Positions 1 through 6,687 of a stretch of 13,953 nucleotides of DNA are shown here, in pieces. The stretch's first letter is position 1. Every line of letters starts with the position of its first letter. Origin of the DNA: Vulcanimicrobiota bacterium (GTDB taxonomy: Bacteria; Vulcanimicrobiota; Vulcanimicrobiia; Vulcanimicrobiales; Vulcanimicrobiaceae). The stretch spans positions 1 to 13,953 of the forward strand of contig JASHPC010000058.1 of NCBI GenBank assembly GCA_030038335.1, read 5' to 3'. A program made the position numbers and the translations under genes. The notes below the pieces were generated by a model. It worked only from the letters and a program-made list of their open reading frames with translations. It searched no databases and was not told the DNA's origin.

Positions 1-1164
1 CGGCCGCCGCGGGCCGGCAATATTCGGCTCGACGGTTCCGAGATCGAGATGAAGCACGTCGCTGTACTCGGGCTCGGGCGTTGTTTCCGTGCGGAAGAGC
101 CCTTGCGCCTTCGCATACGCTTCCACGAGCGCGACCTGCTCTTCGGACCTGCCCGTGAAGCGCAGATACTCGAGCGTACGATCGTCGATGGGAAACATCG
201 AGACCGTGCACCCGAACTCTGGCGACATATTTCCGATCGTCGCGCGGTCGGGAATCGGCATCGCACCGAGACCGGTTCCGAAGAACTCGACGAACTTCCC
301 GACGACGCCGCGCTTGCGCAGCATCTGAGTAACCGTAAGCACGAGATCCGTTGCCGTCACGCCTTCGCGCAGCGCACTTTCCAGACGAACACCGATGACT
401 TGAGGAATGAGCATCGTCACCGGCTGTCCGAGCATGGCCGCCTCTGCTTCGATGCCGCCGACGCCCCATGCGAGCACGCCTAAGCCGTCCACCATCGTCG
501 TGTGCGAGTCTGTCCCCACGAGCGTGTCCGGAAACGCGAGAGGAGCGTTTGGATCGAACGACGTTCCGGCTCCGCCGGCGCCGAAGACGACGCGCGCGAG
601 ATACTCGATGTTGACTTGGTGCACGATGCCGGTGTCCGGCGGAACGACGCGAAAACCGGAGAGCGCGCTCTGCCCCCATTTCAGAAATGCATAACGCTCG
701 CGATTGCGTTCGAACTCGAGCGCGGCGTTCTTCGCAAACGCGTCAGCACCGCGGAAGAAATCGACTTGTACCGAGTGGTCGACGACGAGCTCGACGGGTT
801 GGAGCGGATTGATTGCTTTTGGATCGCCGCCCATTTTGGCAATGGCGTCGCGCATCGCTGCAAGGTCGACGACGCACGGAACACCGGTGAAGTCCTGCAA
901 GAGCACGCGCGCGGGGCGGAAGGCGATCTCGCGTTCTTCGGGCGTCGCTTTCCAACGGGCGAGCGCCTCGACGTCGTCGCGCTTCACCGTGCGCCCGTCT
1001 TCGAAGCGCAACAAATTCTCGAGCAGAATCTTGATAGAGAAAGGAAGGCGAGCGAGCGCCGTGAGCCCGGCATCTTCGAGCGTGCCGAGTCGAACGTAGC
1101 GGTATGTTCGGCCTCCCACGTCCAACGTCGCGAGCGCGCCGAAACTTCCGCCGTATCCGTTCAT
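1..1164 (-). CDS. acnA: Aconitate hydratase AcnA, N-terminal part (cut by the left window edge)
   Basis: This is the first 388 codons of a cytosolic-type aconitase, which interconverts citrate and isocitrate through cis-aconitate in the TCA cycle using a [4Fe-4S] cluster. The frame stays open to base 1. Family signatures visible are LPFSIKILLENLLR (about residues 40-53), the FTGVPCVVDLAAMRDA stretch, DHSVQVD, and the strongly conserved VGTDSHTT...GLGVLAWGVGGIEAEA block at about 213-238. The frame leaves the window at NIAGPRRP, which matches the AGPKRP region of E. coli AcnA. Full proteins are about 890-900 residues, so the cysteine cluster ligands (near residue 435 in E. coli) and the swivel domain are off-window. 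The ATG overlaps the stop of the upstream RNase D gene as ATGA (1164-1161), implying translational coupling as last gene of the visible operon. The family call is very safe; AcnA rather than an AcnD/IRP relative rests on the N-terminal half only. Confidence 0.95.
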   Translation of the reverse strand, partial: MNGYGGSFGALATLDVGGRTYRYVRLGTLEDAGLTALARLPFSIKILLENLLRFEDGRTVKRDDVEALARWKATPEEREIAFRPARVLLQDFTGVPCVVDLAAMRDAIAKMGGDPKAINPLQPVELVVDHSVQVDFFRGADAFAKNAALEFERNRERYAFLKWGQSALSGFRVVPPDTGIVHQVNIEYLARVVFGAGGAGTSFDPNAPLAFPDTLVGTDSHTTMVDGLGVLAWGVGGIEAEAAMLGQPVTMLIPQVIGVRLESALREGVTATDLVLTVTQMLRKRGVVGKFVEFFGTGLGAMPIPDRATIGNMSPEFGCTVSMFPIDDRTLEYLRFTGRSEEQVALVEAYAKAQGLFRTETTPEPEYSDVLHLDLGTVEPNIAGPRRP

Positions 1165-2333
1165 TTCAGTCGTATCTTCGGGTCGCCGTCCGCGTAGCCC
1201 TCGACCGCGAGCGAGGCGCCGCCCGACAGCAACTTCTGCAACGGCTGCGCCACGAGCTCTACGCGCCACGGCGAGAGATCGAGTGCGGCAACGAGTGCAT
1301 CGGCATCGGCGGGAAGCTCGCGCGACACGCGTTCGAGCGCCGCTCTCGGCACGAGCAGGCCGGGCGCGATTCCATGCGTGCGCGCGATCTCGCCTACGAT
1401 GATGCTCATGAGCGACGCTAACGTATCGCGCGTCGTTCCGAGCGGCCGTTTCGGCCGCTCCGGCAGGTCGCTCTCCGGAAGCGCTTCGACGCGCGCGACG
1501 AGTTCGAGAATGGTCTCTCCGTAATGGCGGCGCGCGCCTGCGTCGAAACGACGCAGTTGCGCGAGATCTTCGCTTCGTTTCGGTCGCAGCGTTGCGAGGC
1601 CGGCGAGAACGTCGTCGGGAATGACGTATCGCGGCGGAACGTCGCGGCGCTTTGCAGTGCTGTCCCGAAATCGCACGAGCTCGCGCAGAACGCCGAGTTC
1701 GCGCCGGTTCATGCGAGCCGCTCCCGGAATGCGCAGATACGCGCGGCGCTCGTCCATTCGGTAGCGCTCGACCTCGCCGAGAAGCGCGCACTCCTCGCGC
1801 ACCCATTCGAGACGCCCGGCCTCGCGGAGCCGTTCCACGAGCGCGTCCTGCATTGGAAGTAAGTGCGCAACGTCGTCGACAAGGTACTCGATCTGCCGCG
1901 GAGACAACGGCCGCGTCGCCCAGTCGCTCACCGTCTGCGACTTCGCCAAGCGCACGCCGCGCAGGTCGCGCACGAGCTCCATGAGCGATATCTGCATGCC
2001 GTACCCGAGAAACGCTGCAGCAACCTGCGTATCGAAGACGCGCGACGGCACGAGATCGAAACGGTCTGCGAATATCTTCAGGTCTGAGGAGAGCGCGTGC
2101 CCCACGACCTCGGTGTGCGTAAGCGCCTCCGCCAACGGCTCGAGCTCGGCAACGGCAAGGGGGTCGACGATCGCCACGGAATCGTCAAACGCGATCTGCA
2201 CGACCATGAGTCGCGGTGAATACGTGCGCTCCGCGTGAAACTCGGTGTCTATCGCTACGCGCGACGCCCGGCGTATGCGCTCGCACAACTGCTCGAGCGC
2301 TCCGGCCGCAACGATCGTTTCAACCGGAATCAC
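1161..2333 (-). CDS. rnd: Ribonuclease D (3'-5' exoribonuclease, DEDDy family with HRDC domain)
   Basis: A 390-residue protein, close to E. coli RNase D (375), which trims 3' ends of tRNA precursors and other stable RNAs. The four metal-binding acidic residues and the tyrosine of the DEDDy exonuclease fold are present: D29 and E31 in IDTEFHAE, D84 in GHALSSDLKIF, and Y150 with D154 in YLVDDVAHLLP. An HRDC-like helical region follows at about residues 210-280 (MNRRELGVLRELVRFRD...). I chose the GTG at 2333 because it overlaps the stop of the upstream VTT gene as GTGA and gives the normal N-terminus beginning a few residues before the exonuclease domain; the open frame continues further upstream, but that part is antisense-like and lies inside the neighbouring gene. 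It overlaps acnA by 4 bases downstream. The pairing with aconitase looks like simple operon membership, with no known direct functional link. Confidence 0.93.
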   Translation of the reverse strand: MIPVETIVAAGALEQLCERIRRASRVAIDTEFHAERTYSPRLMVVQIAFDDSVAIVDPLAVAELEPLAEALTHTEVVGHALSSDLKIFADRFDLVPSRVFDTQVAAAFLGYGMQISLMELVRDLRGVRLAKSQTVSDWATRPLSPRQIEYLVDDVAHLLPMQDALVERLREAGRLEWVREECALLGEVERYRMDERRAYLRIPGAARMNRRELGVLRELVRFRDSTAKRRDVPPRYVIPDDVLAGLATLRPKRSEDLAQLRRFDAGARRHYGETILELVARVEALPESDLPERPKRPLGTTRDTLASLMSIIVGEIARTHGIAPGLLVPRAALERVSRELPADADALVAALDLSPWRVELVAQPLQKLLSGGASLAVEGYADGDPKIRLK

Positions 2334-2971
2334 TGCGTTACGCCTCCGTCCACGTGCCGGCGGAACCGGAAATGGAAATGCGGACGGTGATGCTCGAGGT
2401 ACTCGTGCGCGCGCACTTCGTAGTGATGGACGAAGACGGTCACTTGATTTCCGAAGAGCGCGAGAATCGTACAGATCGGTACTGCGACCACGCACATCGT
2501 CCAGACGTGTATCCAAACAGGAACGCGAAACGTCGCCGCCGTGGCGGTCGCAACGGTGCCGCCGAAACCGGGAATGATGCGCACGGCGATAAGGAACGCC
2601 GGCGATCCGACCGGAAATCGCTTTGCCCACTGCGGCAACCGCCGCAAGTATGCGTCAAGATCGAGTAGGCGCGACGCGTGCCGATTGATCCAGTATCCGA
2701 GCAACGCCCCGATGACCAGACCGATGGCGTTCACGATCGACCCAACGATCGGCCCGAAGACGGCCCCGTTCATCACGGCAAGCGCATCGGTCACGGAAAA
2801 CGGCGCGGAGACGACGATCGCGAAGATGGCGATCGCGACGGGATACGTCCATGGGTAGTATGCGCGAATGACGTGTTCGACGATCGGCTGATAGCGGATG
2901 ACCATGAACGCCAGCGCGAAGGAAGCACCCAGCAACGCGATGGCCGCCAGCTTGCGGAGAAGAGGACTCAA
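2330..2971 (-). CDS. TVP38/TMEM64 family (VTT/DedA-like) membrane protein
   Basis: A 213-residue polytopic inner-membrane protein. Hydrophobic segments lie at about 8-25, 45-62, 67-95 (FGPIVGSIVNAIGLVIGALLG, glycine-patterned) and 145-172. The conserved VTT-domain element RIIPGFGGTVATATAATF at about residues 133-150 supports the family call. Relatives act in membrane homeostasis or lipid scrambling and transport; no specific substrate can be read here. The start is TTG at 2971; no ATG or GTG start lies in frame upstream, and the next in-frame ATG would remove the first membrane helix. No good Shine-Dalgarno site precedes it. The C-terminal tail carries eight histidines within about 25 residues, which is unusual. 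It is first in a minus-strand operon with rnd (4-base overlap) and acnA. Confidence 0.85.
   Translation of the reverse strand: MSPLLRKLAAIALLGASFALAFMVIRYQPIVEHVIRAYYPWTYPVAIAIFAIVVSAPFSVTDALAVMNGAVFGPIVGSIVNAIGLVIGALLGYWINRHASRLLDLDAYLRRLPQWAKRFPVGSPAFLIAVRIIPGFGGTVATATAATFRVPVWIHVWTMCVVAVPICTILALFGNQVTVFVHHYEVRAHEYLEHHRPHFHFRFRRHVDGGVTQ
2961..2966 (+). promoter_or_regulatory. Ribosome binding site of the VKOR-like gene
   Basis: AGAGGA lies 11 bases before the ATG at 2978. It supports that ATG over the in-frame GTG at 2987. The site sits inside the first codons of the divergent TVP38 gene. Confidence 0.5.
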
Positions 2972-2977
2972 GACGCA

Positions 2978-3382
2978 ATGATCGTCGTGAAAGCGGTAAT
3001 CACGGTCCTGTGCGGAGTTGGTCTCTGCGCGTCGCTTTTCATGCTAAGGAAAGCTCGCAGAGCGGTCCGTGGAGAGCTTGACGAGCCAAGCGTCGTCCAG
3101 ACGCCTCGTGCGCGGCTTTTCTGGGGCCTCCCCAACGCACTTTTCGGGACTCTCTACTATTCGGCTCTGGCCATCGTCGTATGGCCGGTACTGCCGCCGG
3201 CGGCAGCCGAGGCCGTCTGCGCGGCAGTCCTCGCCGCCGCATTGACCTCGGCGTACTTGGCCTACTCGCTGCTCTACGTGACGCGCCGCTCCTGCGTGTA
3301 TTGCTGGACCTCCCACGCCGTCAACTGGACCCTCGTCGCGCTCGTAGCCCTACGCGTAGGGCTCGCCGGGCCCTTGCGATAG
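2978..3382 (+). CDS. Vitamin K epoxide reductase (VKOR)-like membrane protein lacking loop cysteines
   Basis: A 134-residue protein with about four membrane helices (roughly 3-22, 52-70, 75-100, 112-128). VKOR homologues in bacteria re-oxidise DsbA-like proteins and pass electrons to quinone. Visible family marks are the WGLPNALFGTLYY element (49-61), equivalent to the conserved GiPnxlxGxxyY segment, and the catalytic CxxC as C106-V-Y-C109 followed by WTSHAVNW. Usual bacterial VKORs also have a periplasmic loop cysteine pair before the GIPN element; here that loop (about 24-48) has none, and position 37, where a cysteine would be expected, is proline. The only other cysteines are C12, C17 (inside helix 1) and C81. 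The start ATG has an upstream AGAGGA. It diverges from the TVP38 gene with 6 bases between start codons. It could be a VKOR-derived protein with altered redox partners. Confidence 0.75.
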   Translation: MIVVKAVITVLCGVGLCASLFMLRKARRAVRGELDEPSVVQTPRARLFWGLPNALFGTLYYSALAIVVWPVLPPAAAEAVCAAVLAAALTSAYLAYSLLYVTRRSCVYCWTSHAVNWTLVALVALRVGLAGPLR

Positions 3383-3402
3383 CCCGAGCCCTCTGCTACT
3401 AT
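3374..3402 (+). promoter_or_regulatory. Candidate sigma-70-type promoter in the VKOR/rpiB intergenic region
   Basis: TTGCGA (3374-3379) and TACTAT (3397-3402) are separated by exactly 17 bases. Each hexamer matches the consensus at four of six positions. It overlaps the last codons of the VKOR-like gene and points into a 149-base stretch with no plausible protein gene in that direction, so if active it would drive a small RNA or transcription antisense to the isomerase gene. Sequence match only. Confidence 0.35.
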
Positions 3403-3407
3403 TCTGC

Positions 3408-3530
3408 AATCTTGAGTGGGCGGGGAAATGCTTCGCATCATCCACCCGAGAGAGAATGCCGAACGCGCGGCAGTACGTCGCAGCTCGGTTACGGCAGGCA
3501 AAGGGGGTCACGCGTGTGCGTGGCCTCTCT
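3408..3530 (+). ncRNA. Candidate small structured RNA (speculative)
   Basis: The stretch between the VKOR-like stop and the isomerase stop follows the promoter-like element and holds three hairpins in a row: ATGC-TTC-GCAT (3428-3438, extendable outward to GGG/CCC pairs), TGCCG/CGGCA (3457-3461 with 3468-3472) and an 8-pair stem at 3506-3525. No known RNA family signature (tRNA, SRP, 6S, common riboswitches) is recognisable. An ATG at 3428 opens a frame but it simply runs on antisense through the isomerase gene and looks like noise. The alternative is that this is only the spacer and terminators between two convergent genes. Confidence 0.2.
3506..3525 (-). terminator. Hairpin downstream of the RpiB-family gene
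   Basis: GGTCACGC (3506-3513), loop GTGT, GCGTGGCC (3518-3525) forms an 8-pair stem with one G-T pair. Read on the minus strand it begins 6 bases after the isomerase stop codon and is followed by CCCTTT, a weak U-tract. It may terminate the isomerase transcript; on the plus strand no T-run follows. Confidence 0.4.
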
Positions 3531-3531
3531 G

Positions 3532-3972
3532 CTATCTGTCGCCGGCTTTCAATGTCTCGATCATAGCGGCACTCTCCGCCTCGGTCGAAGGTGAGGCGGC
3601 AAACCACGCGTCGAGGACCTCCTCCGCAACTGCAGGCGGCGTCGATCGAATGGAGAGGGCGAGAACGTTTGCATCGTTCCACGTCCGCGCGCCGCGTGAC
3701 GTCTCGGCGTCGATGCAGAGCGCCGCGCGGACCCCGCGCACTTTGTTCGCCGCAATCGATACCCCGGTTCCCGTCCAGCAGCACACGATGCCGCAATCGC
3801 ACGTGCCTCGAGCAACGGCTTCTCCCACGGCGCGTCCCACGCTCGGCCAGTCCTGCGGTGATGGGGGAGCGAGGGCCCCAAAGAGCGCGACGTCATGCCC
3901 ACGCTCGCGGAGGAGCCTTTCGAGCACCGTCGTGAGTTCGGCCGCAAGATCGCTTCCAAGGGCGATGCGCAC
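3532..3972 (-). CDS. RpiB/LacA/LacB-family sugar-phosphate isomerase, divergent subfamily
   Basis: A 146-residue cytosolic protein of the RpiB/LacAB fold, whose members interconvert aldose and ketose phosphates such as ribose 5-phosphate and ribulose 5-phosphate. Matches include RIALGSD (2-8), DWPSVGRAVGEAV, the active-site loop C65-WTGTG with VSIAANK (71-77), VRAALC and WNDANVL (98-104). The cysteine equivalent to E. coli Cys66 is kept. Two usual histidines are not: the GCDH motif reads GSDL, and the ring-opening histidine of the QHND motif is tryptophan (W98-N-D). The combined CWTGTG/WNDANVL pattern looks like a coherent subfamily rather than decay, so the substrate may not be ribose 5-phosphate. 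The start is uncertain: GTG at 3972 begins right at the first strand; a TTG at 3993 adds 7 residues but would overlap the start of the divergent Nudix gene. Neither has a good Shine-Dalgarno site. Confidence 0.85.
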   Translation of the reverse strand: MRIALGSDLAAELTTVLERLLRERGHDVALFGALAPPSPQDWPSVGRAVGEAVARGTCDCGIVCCWTGTGVSIAANKVRGVRAALCIDAETSRGARTWNDANVLALSIRSTPPAVAEEVLDAWFAASPSTEAESAAMIETLKAGDR

Positions 3973-3992
3973 GAGGAGCGTATTCGCGAGCA

Positions 3993-4733
3993 ATGGACGC
4001 GCGCCCGGCCTCGACGGTGATCCTCGTCAGAGACGCCGTTCCTGAAGGCATCGAAGTCTTTATGTTGAGGCGCAGCGCGCAAAGCGCGTTCGCGCCCGGT
4101 GCCTATGTCTTTCCGGGCGGCACCGTCGACGCCGAGGACCGCAGTAAACGCGCGCACTACCAAACGCGAGGTATCGAGAAGGAGCGCCTTCGTCGCCTCT
4201 TCCGCATGAAAGAGCCGCCAGAGGAGTCATTGCAAGCGAGCCTCGTCGTTACGGCGCTGCGTGAGCTCTTCGAAGAGAGCGGCATTCTCTTCGCGAGCGA
4301 CGGAGCCGCGCGCGTCGTCGATTGGGAGAAGGAGCACCGAGCGTTTCTCACGCTTCTCGAAGAGCGAGGATGGACCGCCGACGCGACACCGCTCGAACTC
4401 TTCTCGCATTGGATGACGCCTCAGAGCGTCATCCCAAAATACGACGTCTATTTCTTCGTCGCCGAGCTTCCACGCGGCCAGACGGCCGTTGCGGATGCAT
4501 TCGAAACGCACGACGGCGTCTGGATCGCGCCGGCTGATGCAGTCGCGCGTAGCGCTGCGTCGCAGTTCAGCGTCATCTATCCAACGCGAAAGCATCTCGA
4601 ACGGCTCTGCGGCTTTCGCTCGGTTCACGAGCTCCTCGAGTTCGCGCGAACGAAGCGCATTCTGACCGTTCGCGCGGATGGCGATGACGCGAGCGGCTTC
4701 AGCGTCTCCGGCGAGATAGAAAACGCGTGGTGA
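3993..4733 (+). CDS. Nudix hydrolase, NUDT19-like with interrupted Nudix box
   Basis: A 246-residue cytosolic hydrolase. The Nudix signature is split: FPGGTVDAED at residues 40-49 and RELFEESGI at 90-98, with about 40 extra residues between the glycine end and the catalytic helix. The metal-binding REUxEExGU core is complete (R90, E91, E94, E95, G97). This long insertion is characteristic of the NUDT19/RP2p-type branch, of which mammalian NUDT19 hydrolyses coenzyme A and acyl-CoA; a CoA-type substrate is therefore reasonable but inferred. The C-terminal half has the SHWMTPQSVIPKYDVYFFVA element common in these proteins. The ATG at 3993 has GAGGAG at 3973-3978, somewhat far upstream. The stop overlaps the start of the MBL-fold gene, so the two are cotranscribed and probably translationally coupled. 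Confidence 0.88.
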   Translation: MDARPASTVILVRDAVPEGIEVFMLRRSAQSAFAPGAYVFPGGTVDAEDRSKRAHYQTRGIEKERLRRLFRMKEPPEESLQASLVVTALRELFEESGILFASDGAARVVDWEKEHRAFLTLLEERGWTADATPLELFSHWMTPQSVIPKYDVYFFVAELPRGQTAVADAFETHDGVWIAPADAVARSAASQFSVIYPTRKHLERLCGFRSVHELLEFARTKRILTVRADGDDASGFSVSGEIENAW

Positions 4734-5656
4734 ACGCAGATGCGCACATTGCGCTCGTTCGCGCGCCGAATCCATCGCCGATGACGCTTTCCGGCACGAA
4801 CTCGTACCTCGTCGATGGCGGGAACGGCACTGCGCTCGTCATCGACCCGGGACCGGCGCTCGAGCAGCACGTCGACGCACTCCTTCAGGCCGCGCGCGAG
4901 CGCGACGTGCGCATCGAGACGATTGCAATCACGCACGGGCACCCGGACCACGCGCCTGCTTCGGCAATGCTCTCACAGGCGACTGGCGCGCGCATCTACG
5001 CGCATCCCGCGTCATCGGTGCCTCGCGACGCCAATCTCGCGCTCGACGGAGTGCTGCACGCCGGCACGCGCGCGTTACGCGTGATGGACGCGCCCGGCCA
5101 TACGCTCGAGCACGTCGTCTTCTACGATCCCATCGCGCAAACGCTCTTCACCGGTGACACGATTCTTGGAGAGGGAACCGTCGTCATCGCACCGCCCGGA
5201 GGCGCCATGCGCCCTTACCAAAGAACGCTCGAGCGCCTCGCACGCGAGTTTCCCGACGCGCAGACGATTCGTGGGGGTCACGGTCCGCTCGTCACGGATG
5301 CACGGGCGAAGATCGCCGAGTACATCGCGCATCGCAAGGAGCGCGAGCAGCAACTCTTTGACGCGCTCGGCGATGGCCCCCAGACGATTCCCGAACTCGT
5401 GCAGCGCATCTACGGCGACACGAAAAGGGCGCTGTGGCCTGCCGCGGCGCGTCAACTTCTCGCATACCTTGAAGCGCTGGAAGCAGAGTCGCATGTCTCT
5501 GTCCGTCCGTTAGCCCGGCCGATGAACGAAGATGAACGAGCGCTGCTCAATCCCGATTGGGCGACGCTCGTCGATCGAGACCTTGCAGCCGTGGTCGAAG
5601 CGGAGCTCGGCACTGCATACCGGATCGACGTACTGAACCGCTACGAGTTGTCATGA
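4727..5656 (+). CDS. LACTB2-like metallo-beta-lactamase-fold hydrolase
   Basis: A 309-residue protein with a complete di-metal site: HGHPDH (H70, H72, D74, H75), H125 in APGHTLEHV, D144 in FTGDTILGEG and H185 in RGGHGPLV. A winged-helix-like C-terminal domain follows at about residues 205-255 (REQQLFDAL...QLLAYLEAL). This order, plus NPSPMTLSGTNSYLV at the N-terminus and the GDTILGEGT loop, is that of the LACTB2 group; human LACTB2 is a single-strand-specific endoribonuclease. A glyoxalase-II-like thioesterase role cannot be excluded, and would fit the CoA-type Nudix partner upstream. About 50 residues after the winged helix are unassigned. Start: GTG at 4727 or the next codon GTG at 4730; both overlap the Nudix stop, and a weak GAGA at 4713-4716 is better spaced for 4727. 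It converges on the MDR gene with 6 bases between stops. Confidence 0.88.
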   Translation: MVNADAHIALVRAPNPSPMTLSGTNSYLVDGGNGTALVIDPGPALEQHVDALLQAARERDVRIETIAITHGHPDHAPASAMLSQATGARIYAHPASSVPRDANLALDGVLHAGTRALRVMDAPGHTLEHVVFYDPIAQTLFTGDTILGEGTVVIAPPGGAMRPYQRTLERLAREFPDAQTIRGGHGPLVTDARAKIAEYIAHRKEREQQLFDALGDGPQTIPELVQRIYGDTKRALWPAAARQLLAYLEALEAESHVSVRPLARPMNEDERALLNPDWATLVDRDLAAVVEAELGTAYRIDVLNRYELS

Positions 5657-5662
5657 GCGTCG

Positions 5663-6658
5663 TCAGGGTATGCGCAGCACGATCTTGCCGAACTGCTCGC
5701 CGCGCTCCATGCGCTGCATCGCGGAAACGATCTCATCCAGTGGATAGACACGGTCGATAACGGGAGAGACCGTGGGCGCTAACTCCAGGAGACGCCGGAA
5801 ATCTTCGGGTGAGCCCATCGTCGTTCCGAGCACCGCAATTTCGTTCCAGAAGATCGAGTAGAGTTTGACCGTCGATTCAGGATGCGTGCCGCCGTAAATG
5901 ATGACGCGTCCGCCCGGGCGCACGAGTGAGACCGCTTTCGCGAACGTCTCCCCACCTGAAGAATCGACGACGAGGTCGAAAGGACCAAACTCCTTGGCCT
6001 CCTTCTCCCAGCGCGCGTTGTTCGCATAGTTGACCCCAGCGTGCGCACCGATTGCTACGGCACGTTCGAGTTTTTCATCGCTGCTCGACGTGACCATCAC
6101 ACGCGCTCCCACGGAGAGTGCGAGTTGCAACGCCATCGTCTGCACGCCGCCGCCGATTCCAGGAAGCAGCAGCTTCATTCCATCGCGCAGCTCGCCTTTC
6201 GTAAACAGCGCGCGTACCGCCGTAAGGCCCGCAAGGAGCATCGCCGCCGCTTCTTCGGGCGTGCGTTCAGAGGGTTTTGGAAAGACGTTCTCCGCAGGCA
6301 CGCAGACGTATTGCGCGAAGGTGCCGGGCCGAGGCATCCCGAGGATCGTCGCGTTCGGCGAACGCACGTCGCGCGCCGCTCCCCAGCCGATGAGGGGATT
6401 GATGACGACGTCGTCGCCAATTTTGAACTCTCGCACCAGCGATCCGAGTCCAGCGACTTCGCCGGCGCCGTCGCTCCCGAGCGTCACCGGAAGCTCGATC
6501 TTCGCGTATTTTCCGTGCGTGATGAAGAGATCGCGATGGTTGAGCGCAGCAGCGCGCAAGCGGACGAGAACTTCGCTCGGCTCCGGAACCGGCTGCGGCA
6601 TCTGCTCGATGACGAGGCTCCCGGGACCGCCGAGTGTGTGAAGACGCACCGCTTGCAT
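5663..6658 (-). CDS. MDR-family NAD(P)-dependent oxidoreductase (quinone-reductase-like, no zinc ligands)
   Basis: A 331-residue medium-chain dehydrogenase/reductase. The N-terminal GroES-like domain has ALNHRDLFITHGKY (38-51) and LGSDGAGEV (60-68). The catalytic zinc cysteine is absent, with NHRD in its place, and the four-cysteine structural zinc loop is missing, as in the quinone oxidoreductase/enoyl reductase branch. The Rossmann motif is PGIGGGVQTMALQLA at about 166-180, followed by a TSSSDEK segment that may favour NADPH. GGRVIIYGGTH and the C-terminal FGKIVLRIP are typical. Substrate unknown; reduction of quinones or activated alkenes is the family norm. I start at ATG 6658 because AGGGAGT sits 5 bases upstream and MQAVRLHTLGGPGSL is the usual N-terminus; the frame extends 40 residues further, but that stretch is Arg-rich and antisense to the next gene. 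Confidence 0.9.
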   Translation of the reverse strand: MQAVRLHTLGGPGSLVIEQMPQPVPEPSEVLVRLRAAALNHRDLFITHGKYAKIELPVTLGSDGAGEVAGLGSLVREFKIGDDVVINPLIGWGAARDVRSPNATILGMPRPGTFAQYVCVPAENVFPKPSERTPEEAAAMLLAGLTAVRALFTKGELRDGMKLLLPGIGGGVQTMALQLALSVGARVMVTSSSDEKLERAVAIGAHAGVNYANNARWEKEAKEFGPFDLVVDSSGGETFAKAVSLVRPGGRVIIYGGTHPESTVKLYSIFWNEIAVLGTTMGSPEDFRRLLELAPTVSPVIDRVYPLDEIVSAMQRMERGEQFGKIVLRIP

Positions 6659-6663
6659 GGCGC

Positions 6664-6670
6664 ACTCCCT
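6664..6670 (-). promoter_or_regulatory. Ribosome binding site that fixes the MDR gene start
   Basis: On the minus strand AGGGAGT lies 5 bases before the ATG at 6658. It is one of the strongest Shine-Dalgarno sites in the window and decides against the longer 371-residue frame. Confidence 0.75.
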
Positions 6671-6687
6671 ACGACGCCGTGCGAGCC

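Noticed and set aside
49..1197. Long plus-strand open frames opposite the aconitase gene
   Set aside because: They are Arg/His/Glu-rich translations of the antisense strand; the minus strand carries the unmistakable aconitase sequence.
2678..2977. Extension of the VKOR-like frame 100 codons upstream
   Set aside because: The added part is Asp/Arg-rich, unlike a membrane protein, and is antisense to the TVP38 gene; the ATG at 2978 with AGAGGA upstream is better.
3416..4045. A 209-codon plus-strand frame starting in the VKOR/isomerase gap
   Set aside because: It runs antisense through the isomerase gene, shows Ser/Arg/Ala-rich noise and no domain; only the short promoter-like element and hairpins before it are kept, as low-confidence items.
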